Source: an uncultured Peptococcaceae bacterium
Lineage (GTDB): Bacteria; Bacillota; Peptococcia; Peptococcales; Peptococcaceae
DNA length: 35,516 bases
Direction: 5' to 3'
Assembly (NCBI GenBank): GCA_910585405.1
Contig: CAJUDO010000029.1
Span: forward strand, 1-35,516
Shown here: positions 8,782 through 15,633 of the stretch, piece after piece
Position numbering within the stretch: position 1 is the stretch's first letter
How the letters are laid out: every line of letters begins with the position of its first letter
Position numbers and translations under genes: made by a program
Notes under the pieces: generated by a model
Seen by the model: only the letters and a program-made list of their open reading frames with translations
What the model was told of the DNA's origin: nothing
Database searches by the model: none

Positions 8782-10089
8782 TCAAATATCTTTAATGTTT
8801 TCTATCGCAGTATTTTTCAAAACGACAATCAATGTAAAAATATAGTTTTCACATAAGATTGTTGCCGTTCCGCCATAACGCTGCGCCAGTGTCCGAATAC
8901 TTTCCAGACCCAATCCATGTAACCCTTTGTCGCGTTTGGTGGTAGCAATCGTTCCATTTTCAATTTTAGGCGTAATCGCCGTTGGATTACTGACAACGAT
9001 TTTTATAAAATTTTCCTTTGTTTCCGTTGTGACAGAAACAAAAGCGTCTTCTTTTTTTACCTGAGCAGCAGCCTCAATAGCATTATCCAGACTATTGGAT
9101 AAAATTACCGCTAAATCTGTTAAATTGACCTGTATTTCTTCTTTCAAATTCCAAAATAATTGGGGATGAATATTCTTTTCCTGTGCAATTTGAAATTTGT
9201 AAGTCAACACAGAATTTAATATTGGATATCCTGTATCGAACAATAGATTTCTAGTAATCTCCAATTTTCTTCTCTCCAATTCCTCCATAGCATCTTCTAC
9301 TTTTCCTTGCTCCAATAAAAGATAAATAACGGATAAATAGCGGTCCATATCATGAGCCAGTTTTCGAACTTCTCTAAAAGTGTGATCAATATATGTTTGT
9401 TCCTCTTTTTGATGGGATAAATGAAAATTGATAAATTCCAGCTGTTCTTTGGCCGATTCTCCAACCGCTAATTGATAAAAGAGGTAATATAAGGCGATGT
9501 TCACACTCACACACAACAAAATAGCCCAACAACCTACCAGATAAAGCTCTGAATTGTCCAAACGCAGTAATAAGAACTCCAAAAATGATATCAAAAATAA
9601 CGATACGGCAGAAAACAGAATTAAAACAATCACATAAATTGGTTTTAAATGCGAAAATATTATCTTTCTTTTTGTACTGATCAAGAACAGAACTATTAAA
9701 ATTATTAGAGTAATTGTTTTCATAAAGATATTACACGCTAAATAGAAGTTTGTTTGTAAAAGTTCTTCAATCTGATATAAAGAAAAAGAAATATTAATTT
9801 CAATCAAAACCAATATTATCTGAAATACCGATACAGAGAAAATACGGCTAATAGCATCTCCTCGAAATTCCCAGGCAATGAACCAACTGCAAATTACAAA
9901 CAATACCGGTCGCAAAAAAATATTATCAACGTATGTTGAAAAAAGAAAAAATAATATCGGTATCACAATATGACCAATATATCCCCATTTTTTCTTCCTT
10001 TCATCTACCTCAAAAAACATCCACAAGAAAGCATATAATGCAAAATATTCAATAACAGCGCCAAATAGATTGATCATCCCTAATTCCAT
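8782..10089 (-). CDS. agrC: AgrC-type sensor histidine kinase
   Basis: A 435-aa kinase of the HPK10 type. Residues 1 to about 208 contain six or seven membrane segments, the peptide sensor. A linker leads to the dimerisation helix with phospho-acceptor H246 (RKLAHDMDRYL). The GHKL ATPase follows, with N-box around N332 (LSNSLDNAIEAA) and G-box near 389-394 (GLHGLGL). I chose ATG at 10089 (MELGMINLF), which has AAAGGA eight nt upstream and lies 13 nt after the response-regulator stop; the longer frame to 10161 would overlap the regulator gene. Its expected ligand is the AgrD peptide encoded downstream and its partner the LytTR regulator upstream. Confidence 0.95.
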   Translation of the reverse strand: MELGMINLFGAVIEYFALYAFLWMFFEVDERKKKWGYIGHIVIPILFFLFSTYVDNIFLRPVLFVICSWFIAWEFRGDAISRIFSVSVFQIILVLIEINISFSLYQIEELLQTNFYLACNIFMKTITLIILIVLFLISTKRKIIFSHLKPIYVIVLILFSAVSLFLISFLEFLLLRLDNSELYLVGCWAILLCVSVNIALYYLFYQLAVGESAKEQLEFINFHLSHQKEEQTYIDHTFREVRKLAHDMDRYLSVIYLLLEQGKVEDAMEELERRKLEITRNLLFDTGYPILNSVLTYKFQIAQEKNIHPQLFWNLKEEIQVNLTDLAVILSNSLDNAIEAAAQVKKEDAFVSVTTETKENFIKIVVSNPTAITPKIENGTIATTKRDKGLHGLGLESIRTLAQRYGGTATILCENYIFTLIVVLKNTAIENIKDI

Positions 10090-10102
10090 TTGTTTCGTCC
10101 TT

Positions 10103-10810
10103 TCACCTGAGCAGATACTGAAAATGCTGCTGCTTTGCAGTTTCAATATATTTCTTCCCAATCGGGAGCATAATTTCTTTTTCTTCTGTTTCCAATACTA
10201 TCTGTTTTTCCGTGATTTCTTTTACAAAATCTAGATGCACCAAAACATTTCTTGCTACCTGACAAAAACCATATGGATTCAATTTTCTCGCTACCGCAGT
10301 CAACGAAGTTTCTGTACTATTATATATGCACAAATTTATATCATAGTAAAGTATCTGACGTCGTACACTTCGAATCATAATGATCTGGGACAAAGGAATA
10401 TGCCAGAGCGCCCCATATTCATCTCTTAATTTTTGCCATCCCCTCAAATGCTGATATCGCTGACAACAATCCCGAAAAACATGGGCAAATTGATCCGGCA
10501 GCATTGGTTTTAGTAAATATTGACTTACCGGAATCCGATAAGAATTTGTGACATAGTAAGAATACGCAGAGATCAGTACAATATCGCCTAACTGTGTTAT
10601 TAACTCTTTATGATTGCTCAAATACGCTAAACTATTTTCCTCTAATTCTATGTCTAAAAACAGAATATCTAACTTTTTCTTATATTGGCTTAATTGTTGC
10701 AGCGTGGAAAACAATATAATTTCTACATTCTCGGTGAATGGCTGTTGTCTAATTAAATTCTCAATCTGAAACTGACAATCTTGCTCATCATCGCAAATCC
10801 CAACGATCAA
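10103..10810 (-). CDS. LytTR-family response regulator, first gene of the agr operon
   Basis: A 235-aa AgrA-like regulator. Residues 1 to about 120 form a receiver domain with acidic pocket CDD (6-8), phospho-acceptor D53 (ILFLDIELEE) and LLKP around the conserved lysine. Residues about 135-235 form a LytTR DNA-binding domain (IRSVRRQILYY, then FCQVARNVLVHLDFVKEI). The start is TTG at 10810, eight nt after GGAGGT. It is followed at 13 nt by agrC, then agrB and agrD, so the operon runs regulator-kinase-protease-peptide, unlike staphylococcal BDCA. It probably activates its own promoter through the paired boxes at 10876-10910. Confidence 0.93.
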   Translation of the reverse strand: MIVGICDDEQDCQFQIENLIRQQPFTENVEIILFSTLQQLSQYKKKLDILFLDIELEENSLAYLSNHKELITQLGDIVLISAYSYYVTNSYRIPVSQYLLKPMLPDQFAHVFRDCCQRYQHLRGWQKLRDEYGALWHIPLSQIIMIRSVRRQILYYDINLCIYNSTETSLTAVARKLNPYGFCQVARNVLVHLDFVKEITEKQIVLETEEKEIMLPIGKKYIETAKQQHFQYLLR

Positions 10811-10839
10811 AAAAAAGACCTCCCTACAACTTTTTGTCT

Positions 10840-10910
10840 AGCATACACAAAAGTCTATAGAGAAGTCAAATAAATTGTTCCCAACAAGAAAAAAATGTTC
10901 CCAACAGGAA
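10840..10910 (-). promoter_or_regulatory. agr operon promoter with two LytTR-type direct repeats
   Basis: Reading on the minus strand: TTCCTGTTGGGAACA (10896-10910), five bases, TTCTTGTTGGGAACA (10876-10890), six bases, -35 TTGACT (10864-10869), 18-bp spacer, -10 TATGCT (10840-10845). The two boxes differ at one base and repeat every 20 bp, two helical turns, as AgrA/LytTR dimers require. A ribosome site GGGAGGT follows before the TTG start of the first gene. Confidence 0.85.
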
Positions 10911-10933
10911 GGATATTTTTACCATATTCTATT

Positions 10934-11644
10934 TTAAGAACAGATGTACTGCAAATGAGCTGCACAAACAGCTTGATACATACTCTCTCCAACAGGAATT
11001 TGCTGCTTTTTCCCATTGGAAAACGCTACTGTTATCCCATCGCGTTCCAAGTGTTTTACATAATGTAAATTCACCAAATATCTTTTATGACATCGCACCA
11101 CAGCATATTCAGCTAATAACTGTTCTTCTTCATTCAAGGTACCATAGTAACTCAAACACTTTCCATTAGCTAGATAAGCCGTTAAAATGCGTTTTGCTGA
11201 CTCTATAAAGACTACTTGATCTTTTCGAATCATAACCGGTTCGCCCTCGCATCTTCGAACATAAGTCGCCTGCTTTTTCTTATAAGCAAGCATTACCTGA
11301 TCCATAACTTGCCCGAATATATTCTGCCGCAAAGGTTTCACCAAGAACTGTGCCGTCTGCACTTTGTATGTATCTGTCACATAAAACGAATATCTGGATA
11401 CGAAAACGATCAACGTGTCCGGGCTGGTTGAATTGACTTCCCCTGCCAGTTCAATTCCTGATTCTTCATCTAATTCGATATCTAATAGCAGAATATCTAT
11501 TTGTTTCTGTTTTCGCAGTTCGTTTCCAGTACACACAATTGTAATCTGCGGTTGCAATATATCCCGTTGAACACAATATTTCCGTAAATATTCTTCTGTC
11601 ATTTTAGCATCAGCTTCTAAATCATCGCAGATAACAATATGCAA
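10934..11644 (-). CDS. Second LytTR-family response regulator
   Basis: A 236-aa receiver-LytTR protein paralogous to the agr-operon regulator. It has CDD near the start, phospho-acceptor D55 (ILLLDIELDEESG), FLVKPLR, and a LytTR domain (IRKDQVVFIESAKR, then VRCHKRYLVNLHYVKHL). The likely start is TTG at 11644, seven nt after AGGAGG; the GTG at 11653 lies inside that ribosome site and is unlikely. It follows the XRE gene by 22 nt, forming a two-gene unit just upstream of the agr promoter. No kinase is encoded with it, so AgrC may serve both regulators, or an outside kinase may serve this one (inference). Confidence 0.92.
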   Translation of the reverse strand: MHIVICDDLEADAKMTEEYLRKYCVQRDILQPQITIVCTGNELRKQKQIDILLLDIELDEESGIELAGEVNSTSPDTLIVFVSRYSFYVTDTYKVQTAQFLVKPLRQNIFGQVMDQVMLAYKKKQATYVRRCEGEPVMIRKDQVVFIESAKRILTAYLANGKCLSYYGTLNEEEQLLAEYAVVRCHKRYLVNLHYVKHLERDGITVAFSNGKKQQIPVGESMYQAVCAAHLQYICS

Positions 11645-11666
11645 ACAATTCACCTCCTACTTATAT

Positions 11667-12035
11667 CTACCAATCTTTTTGTGTACAGGAACGCCGAAAC
11701 GCTGCCAATACACCCGTCGACACCTCTATTAGCAACCTTAGCTCTTGAGCACTACAGTCCTGTATCAAATCCGCAAATTCCTTTTGATATATGGGTACGC
11801 TTCTGTTTAGCGAGCCACACAGCAATTCATCCAAAGTCATCTGTAATACATTGGCACTACTAACCAATGACGTTAATTCTGCCTTCGTTTTTCCCTTTTC
11901 TATTTTATTTACAGTGGACTGAGATACGTTAGACGCAAATGCTAATTCTTCCTGTGTCAACCCCAGTTCATTCCGTTTATTGGTAATTCGTGCACCGATA
12001 TCAATATAATCTATCAAACCCGCTTTTTCATCCAA
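11667..12035 (-). CDS. XRE-family transcriptional regulator
   Basis: A 122-aa protein with an N-terminal helix-turn-helix of the Cro/CI type (about residues 13-68: RITNKRNELGLTQEELA, SQSTVNKIEKGKT) and a C-terminal part of unknown role. The best start is TTG at 12035 after AGAGG; nearby ATGs are out of frame. Upstream, around 12053-12076, is a near-palindrome centred on GTATAC with arms AAAATAAA / TTTTATTTT, a plausible operator for self-regulation. It leads an operon with the second LytTR regulator, so it may adjust the agr circuit in response to another cue (inference). Confidence 0.88.
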   Translation of the reverse strand: MDEKAGLIDYIDIGARITNKRNELGLTQEELAFASNVSQSTVNKIEKGKTKAELTSLVSSANVLQMTLDELLCGSLNRSVPIYQKEFADLIQDCSAQELRLLIEVSTGVLAAFRRSCTQKDW

Positions 12036-12192
12036 GGCAATACATCCTCTTCTAAAATAAAGTATACTTTTATTTTGGAATAAAAGGAATAGCTTTATAA
12101 TAGCGTATACAACTATTTATGTTAAACACGCTAATGAGTATGTAAAAAAATATAGCTGCTAAAACAATTTTGCTGTTTTTCCGTCGAAATTT

Positions 12193-12242
12193 TTCCTGTT
12201 GGGAACAATTTTTTTGCAAAATTCTTCTCAATCTGTTATGGT
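12193..12242 (+). promoter_or_regulatory. Promoter with a LytTR-type box for the plus-strand block
   Basis: TTCCTGTTGGGAACA at 12193-12207 is identical to the distal box of the agr promoter. Six bases later comes -35 TTGCAA (12214-12219), then a 17-bp spacer and -10 TATGGT (12237-12242). The box-to--35 gap is the same six bases as in the agr promoter, and the sequence TTGGGAACAATTT is shared across it. Only a partial upstream half (TTGCTGTT at 12170) is seen. It faces the plus-strand genes starting at 12330. Confidence 0.75.
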
Positions 12243-12268
12243 AATTGCAAAGAAAGCTTTCTGAAAAC

Positions 12269-12288
12269 TTCCGCAAGGCCAAGCGGAA
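12269..12288 (+). other. Small hairpin in the 5' leader
   Basis: TTCCGC (12269-12274) and GCGGAA (12283-12288) form a 6-bp stem around AAGGCCAA, between the promoter and the strong ribosome site at 12316. It could affect leader RNA stability. Short, so weakly supported. Confidence 0.35.
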
Positions 12289-12329
12289 AAGACATTAATG
12301 AAAAATTTATGTTTCAGGAGGTAGATTTT

Positions 12330-12359
12330 ATGAAAAAAAAGAAACTTCAGCAGATATAA
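12330..12359 (+). CDS. Possible 9-codon leader peptide or relic start
   Basis: ATG at 12330 is placed 8 nt after a perfect CAGGAGGT ribosome site, but the frame (MKKKKLQQI) stops after nine codons. It includes a run of eight A. Adding one A would extend it to 15 codons and removing one A to 17, so it may be a slippage-sensitive leader or the remnant of a lost exported peptide gene. It is the first start after the LytTR-box promoter. Confidence 0.35.
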   Translation: MKKKKLQQI

Positions 12360-12424
12360 TTTTGTTAGAATACTAGAAAAATAAACTATGGCTTATAAAC
12401 TAAGATTACAGAAAGGCGTCTTGA

Positions 12425-12916
12425 ATGAAAAAAGCACTAGCAGAATTCTTTTTTGTATTTATTGTTATTTTTTCTTTGCTGCAATTGGTGAATCTCAATA
12501 ACTATCAAAAAGGAAATTATAACTATGTACAGTTTATCAATTCTTCCTGGAACCTCCAATTACCAGAAGAAAATTTTACACAATTGTACTATCAAGAACA
12601 ATTTCTTTTCAAAGGTGAGGGGTACCGTTATCTTATTCTCCAATATGATAATGATACTATAAACAATATATTATTGAAAAATACTCCGTTTTCTGAGATA
12701 ACTACTAACGATCTAAAATTGGACACTGATCTATTAAGCTTTTTTAGAAATTTTAGTATTTCCTCAGAGTATTTACTCAACAGCTGCACTGATCAATACT
12801 TCTTTTATAGTAAAAAACTTACCGATAAATTTATATCAGTTTTTTATTGTGAAGCAGCATATATAAATGAGGAAAAAAAATCTAATATAGTGTTCATTTT
12901 AGAAGACATTTCGTGA
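12425..12916 (+). CDS. Membrane-anchored or exported protein, unknown
   Basis: A 163-aa protein starting MKKALAEFFF with one N-terminal hydrophobic segment (residues 8-23), then a hydrophilic extracytoplasmic part rich in Asn, Phe, Tyr and Ser. I see no known motif. A ribosome site AGAAAGG lies about 9 nt before the ATG. It is the first full-size gene downstream of the LytTR-box promoter and is very AT-rich compared with the genes on either side of this locus, suggesting recent acquisition. It could be an agr-controlled effector or a partner of the secreted protein downstream; function not assignable. Confidence 0.7.
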   Translation: MKKALAEFFFVFIVIFSLLQLVNLNNYQKGNYNYVQFINSSWNLQLPEENFTQLYYQEQFLFKGEGYRYLILQYDNDTINNILLKNTPFSEITTNDLKLDTDLLSFFRNFSISSEYLLNSCTDQYFFYSKKLTDKFISVFYCEAAYINEEKKSNIVFILEDIS

Positions 12917-13221
12917 AATATATCGTTTTAAAAAAATCTATAGAAAACTATGACTTCTAGCAACATGAGAAAATAATTTAACAAAACTACAATAATTAAG
13001 TGGTATTTAGTGCAACAAGAAAAATTACTCTCTCCTCTGAGTTAAGTAAGTATATTTTACTTTTTGTCTCCCTTCAAAACCGAGTTTTCGACGTAAAGCT
13101 GGATCTACTTAGTAAAAAAGAGACATAGATTTATTGACTCTAAACCATTAATTCCACTGAGAATGAGCCAATTTAAAACAAATACAGTTAACACTACCCA
13201 CAAATTACAGGAGGTATTAAA
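12917..13221. other. Gene-free AT-rich stretch
   Basis: No convincing gene. A weak hairpin AAGTAA/TTACTT followed by T-rich sequence lies around 13045-13065 on the plus strand. On the minus strand about 27 codons read VDPALRRKLGFEGRQKV and then KYTYLTQRRE, bounded by stops with no start; this looks protein-like and may be a relic, but I cannot place it. An isolated CAACAAGAA half-box (13013-13021) faces the minus strand. The last bases hold the ribosome site of the next gene. Confidence 0.4.
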
Positions 13222-14010
13222 ATGAAAAAGAGATTATCAATTTGTTTAATATTATCATTATTATGCACTAGTTGCTTTCCAGCATTTGCAAATAACAATG
13301 AAGTTATTGAAAGCTCATCTGCTCAAGAAGCACAATATAATATAGAAACCATTAATATCAATATGGCAGAGAATTTATTGGATGAATATTATATTAATTT
13401 GACCGGACAGGAGTTTTCCATTGATTCTTCCGAAGTAAATGCAGAAATTATCGAAAATTTTGTCGAAACTCAAGTAACCAATAATATTATTCCAGATACC
13501 CAAGAAGCCAGAGCAGCATTAAGTAAAGAAGCATACCGTGCCATCTTCATGGCAGGCGCAGAATCGGCTAGTGCTATGTTTCCAATTGCATCATACCTTT
13601 TAAAACATTCTTTAACAGATAATCCTAGTGATGTCACCTATCCTGCTGGTAGTTATACTAGCAATGAAGTTTTTTCCTCTGCAGTTGTACAAAATTTAAT
13701 AGAGAAAGCAATAGCTGTTATTCAGCATAATGCTACTGGTTCATTTTATACGTATCGTGATAGTGGTAGTTTTAACTATTCTTCCTACCCCGATCTCGGC
13801 CTTGCCATAGGTAAATTCAACTTTACCACAATTGCAACAAAACCCAGTACAGTTTGGACCTATAGTTATACACTTACAGATGTATACAACTATGACCCTT
13901 GGCCAAATGTTACATCTGCCATTGGTAAAATGAATAACATTGCTGCTGAAGCGCAATCTGCTGGGGCTATTACGCCTTTTAACGTTACTATTTATCCCAA
14001 TATTGTATAA
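13222..14010 (+). CDS. Secreted protein of unknown function
   Basis: A 262-aa protein with a clear Sec signal peptide (MKKRLSICLILSLLCTSCF, cleavage after AFA before NNNEV); a Cys in the signal region does not form a good lipobox. The ribosome site is AGGAGG, 8 nt before the ATG. The mature part has an alpha-helical middle (EAYRAIFMAGAESASAMF) and a C-terminal beta-like section (DLGLAIGKFNFTTIAT, YTLTDVYNYDPW). The pattern of a short strand with GKF followed by D-x-YNY is one I loosely associate with secreted Bacillota proteins of unknown function. It lies 305 nt after the preceding gene, so it may have its own promoter. Candidate quorum-controlled exoprotein by location only. Confidence 0.8.
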   Translation: MKKRLSICLILSLLCTSCFPAFANNNEVIESSSAQEAQYNIETININMAENLLDEYYINLTGQEFSIDSSEVNAEIIENFVETQVTNNIIPDTQEARAALSKEAYRAIFMAGAESASAMFPIASYLLKHSLTDNPSDVTYPAGSYTSNEVFSSAVVQNLIEKAIAVIQHNATGSFYTYRDSGSFNYSSYPDLGLAIGKFNFTTIATKPSTVWTYSYTLTDVYNYDPWPNVTSAIGKMNNIAAEAQSAGAITPFNVTIYPNIV

Positions 14011-14258
14011 ATAAAAAATCGGTACAAATGATAATTAGCAAAACATTGACATTGAACCATTTACTTTTACTATAGCGTAGGCCACAATGCTATTGCTGTG
14101 GCTATAGTTGTTGCATCTACAGCATCACAAGTTCTTGTCAACAAACATGTAAATTGTCCAGTTACTGCAACATTCTCTCAGTATATTTTGCCAACCTACC
14201 GATGTACTCTATGCCATCTGAAATATAGAAAACTATAATTTATCTGAGGTTAAAAAAT
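14011..14258 (+). other. Decayed coding remnants
   Basis: No intact gene. At 14039-14080 a short frame ends NIDIEPFTFTIA-stop, resembling the C-terminus of the preceding secreted protein (AITPFNVTIYPNIV). Overlapping it, another frame without a start reads GHNAIAVAIVVASTASQVL followed by VNKHVNC, up to a stop near 14238. Together these suggest the frameshifted end of a lost paralog or relative. Weak evidence. Confidence 0.35.
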
Positions 14259-14600
14259 ATGAGAAAAGTTGGTCAAAACACTTCAATATCGTCCATAAAG
14301 TATGGGGACCTTTGCACTGTTCTTTTCGGATTCAAACTATGGTTATCTTATACTCCATTTTTTGAATTGTCTTTCCTATGTATTTGCCACTTTATTCTTG
14401 TTTTATTTTATGCTGGTGGATACGATAAAAGAGAAAAAACTGCAGCACGTCTCATAACAATTCTATGGTTTTCAATTGGTGCAATACTTTGTTTGCCTGA
14501 ATTCCATTTTGAGCGAATTCCCGTTTTCCTTATCTATTTTTTCTCCTCACTGTTTATCTTATTGTTAGCTTTTTGGCTGGACAAAGTATATCCTGATTAA
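14259..14600 (+). CDS. Small integral membrane protein, unknown
   Basis: A 113-aa protein with three or four hydrophobic segments (about residues 22-32, 36-52, 65-80 and 88-107) separated by charged loops (GGYDKREKTAARL). It has no recognisable motif. A modest ribosome site (TGAGG) lies 8 nt before the ATG. It closes the AT-rich plus-strand block; its stop codon is inside the left arm of a long inverted repeat that could end the transcript. In bacteriocin-like or secreted-effector clusters such small membrane proteins often give self-protection, but nothing in the sequence proves this. Confidence 0.6.
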   Translation: MRKVGQNTSISSIKYGDLCTVLFGFKLWLSYTPFFELSFLCICHFILVLFYAGGYDKREKTAARLITILWFSIGAILCLPEFHFERIPVFLIYFFSSLFILLLAFWLDKVYPD

Positions 14601-14677
14601 ATATGGCTCTAAAATAAAAGTTGGAGTGTCACATCGAAAAGTGTAATACAGCCAACTTTTATTTTAGAGCCATATTT
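14599..14677. repeat. 26-bp perfect inverted repeat (MITE-like or bidirectional terminator)
   Basis: The 26-bp arm at 14599-14624 (containing GGCTCTAAAATAAAAG) is perfectly complementary to 14652-14677, with a 27-nt spacer. No flanking target duplication is visible. The GGCTCT ends and palindromic form recall a minimal element derived from an insertion sequence; transcribed either way it would form a very stable hairpin with an A/T-rich tail and could terminate transcription. Confidence 0.75.
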
Positions 14678-14711
14678 TATTTCATTATATTTCCATCCTT
14701 AAATCGTAATC

Positions 14712-14780
14712 TCATATCCCATCATATCCATAAACTGCCACAGCAAAAATGCGAACGTACGATTGCATTTTCTTTTCTGT
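14712..14780 (-). pseudogene. Decayed copy of the 47-codon divergent ORF
   Basis: This minus-strand frame reads TEKKMQSYVRIFAVAVYGY and then stops. It lines up codon for codon with the start of the ORF at 16712-16855 (MEKKIQSYVLIFGEVIYG), but the ATG is ACA and a TGA comes after 22 codons. It overlaps the LexA-like box and -35 of the truncated polymerase copy, which alone could explain part of the conservation. Confidence 0.4.
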
Positions 14781-14816
14781 TGTTGTATACTCTACTTATA
14801 TAAGAACATATTTTCT
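14752..14816 (+). promoter_or_regulatory. SOS-type promoter of the truncated polymerase copy
   Basis: -35 TTGCAT (14763-14768), 17-bp spacer, -10 TATACT (14786-14791). A LexA/DinR-like box CGAACGTACGATTG (14752-14765) overlaps the -35 and departs from the Bacillus consensus CGAACRNRYGTTYG at one position. A weaker second box AGAACATATTTTCT lies at 14803-14816, about five helical turns away. Confidence 0.65.
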
Positions 14817-15598
14817 ATTATTGAGGTGGATATTTCATGATTTGCCTTTGTATTGACTTAAAGAGCTTCTATGCATCGGTTGAATGTATAGAACGTGGTC
14901 TTGACCCCATGACCACCAATTTAGTTGTGGCTGATCCGGAACGAGGTAATAAAACAATCTGCCTTGCCATCACACCGGCAATGAAGAAGCTGGGTATCCG
15001 CAATCGCTGCCGTGTCTTTGAAATCCCTGAAGCTGTACCATATATTATGGCGGAGCCCCGTATGAAGCTGTATATCGACTACGCAGCTGCAATTTACGGC
15101 ATCTATCTGCACTATATTTCAAAAGAGGATATCCATGTCTATTCTATTGATGAAGCCTTTTTGGATGTGACCTCCTATCTCAAGCTCTACCACATGACGG
15201 CCCGTGAACTGGCAAAAACCATCATGCAGGATATCTTGCAGCAAACCGGAATTCAATCCACCTGCGGCATCGGCACCAATCTCTATCTGGCCAAAGTAGC
15301 GCTGGACATTCTGGCCAAACACGCTGATGATGGGATTGGTTACTTAGATAAAAGCCTGTACCGCGAGAAGCTATGGCAGCACAAACCGCTCACCGATTTC
15401 TGGCGTATTGGCCCGGGTATTTCCCGTAAACTGACCAATTATGGCATCACCACTATGGAAAGCATTGCAACATCTAACGAAGATTTTTTGTATCGACTGT
15501 TTGGCATTGACGCCGAATTGCTGATTGACCATGCCTGGGGCCGAGAGCCGACCACAATCGCAGATATTAAAGCATACATACCAAAAACAAATTGTGTC
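14780..15598 (+). repeat. 819-bp direct repeat, copy 1
   Basis: Nearly identical to 16855-17673 (offset 2075); I see two differences, at 15547 and 15583. It covers the -10 region and the first 254 codons of the Y-family polymerase. Homology ends abruptly at both sides: the upstream promoter sequence is only loosely similar, and the right side runs into the 3' end of the fic gene. Confidence 0.95.
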
Positions 15599-15613
15599 TC
15601 CACATGGGCATGA
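14837..15613 (+). pseudogene. Truncated Y-family DNA polymerase (DinB/UmuC-like)
   Basis: A 258-codon copy identical in protein to the first 254 residues of the complete polymerase gene at 16912, then ending in an unrelated STWA before the stop. It keeps the palm, fingers and thumb regions with catalytic D7, D105 and E106 (YSIDEAFLD) but lacks the little-finger domain and any clamp-binding tail, so it is unlikely to act as a normal polymerase. Promoter, LexA-like boxes and ribosome site (TTGAGGTGG) are intact, so a partial protein may still be made under DNA damage. Confidence 0.85.
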
Positions 15614-15633
15614 AACAGATACTGCGCTGCGCC

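Noticed and set aside
12070..12282. 70-codon minus-strand frame upstream of the XRE gene
   Set aside because: TTG start without ribosome site, and it runs across the LytTR-box promoter of the opposite strand.
13034..13125. Protein-like 27-codon minus-strand text with KLGFEGRQKVKYTYL
   Set aside because: No start, bounded by stops and no family recognised; noted only as a possible relic.
13180..13195. ACAGTTAAC before the secreted-protein gene, like the staphylococcal AgrA site
   Set aside because: A single short match with no paired repeat. The local LytTR proteins appear to use the different TTCYTGTTGGGAACA motif.
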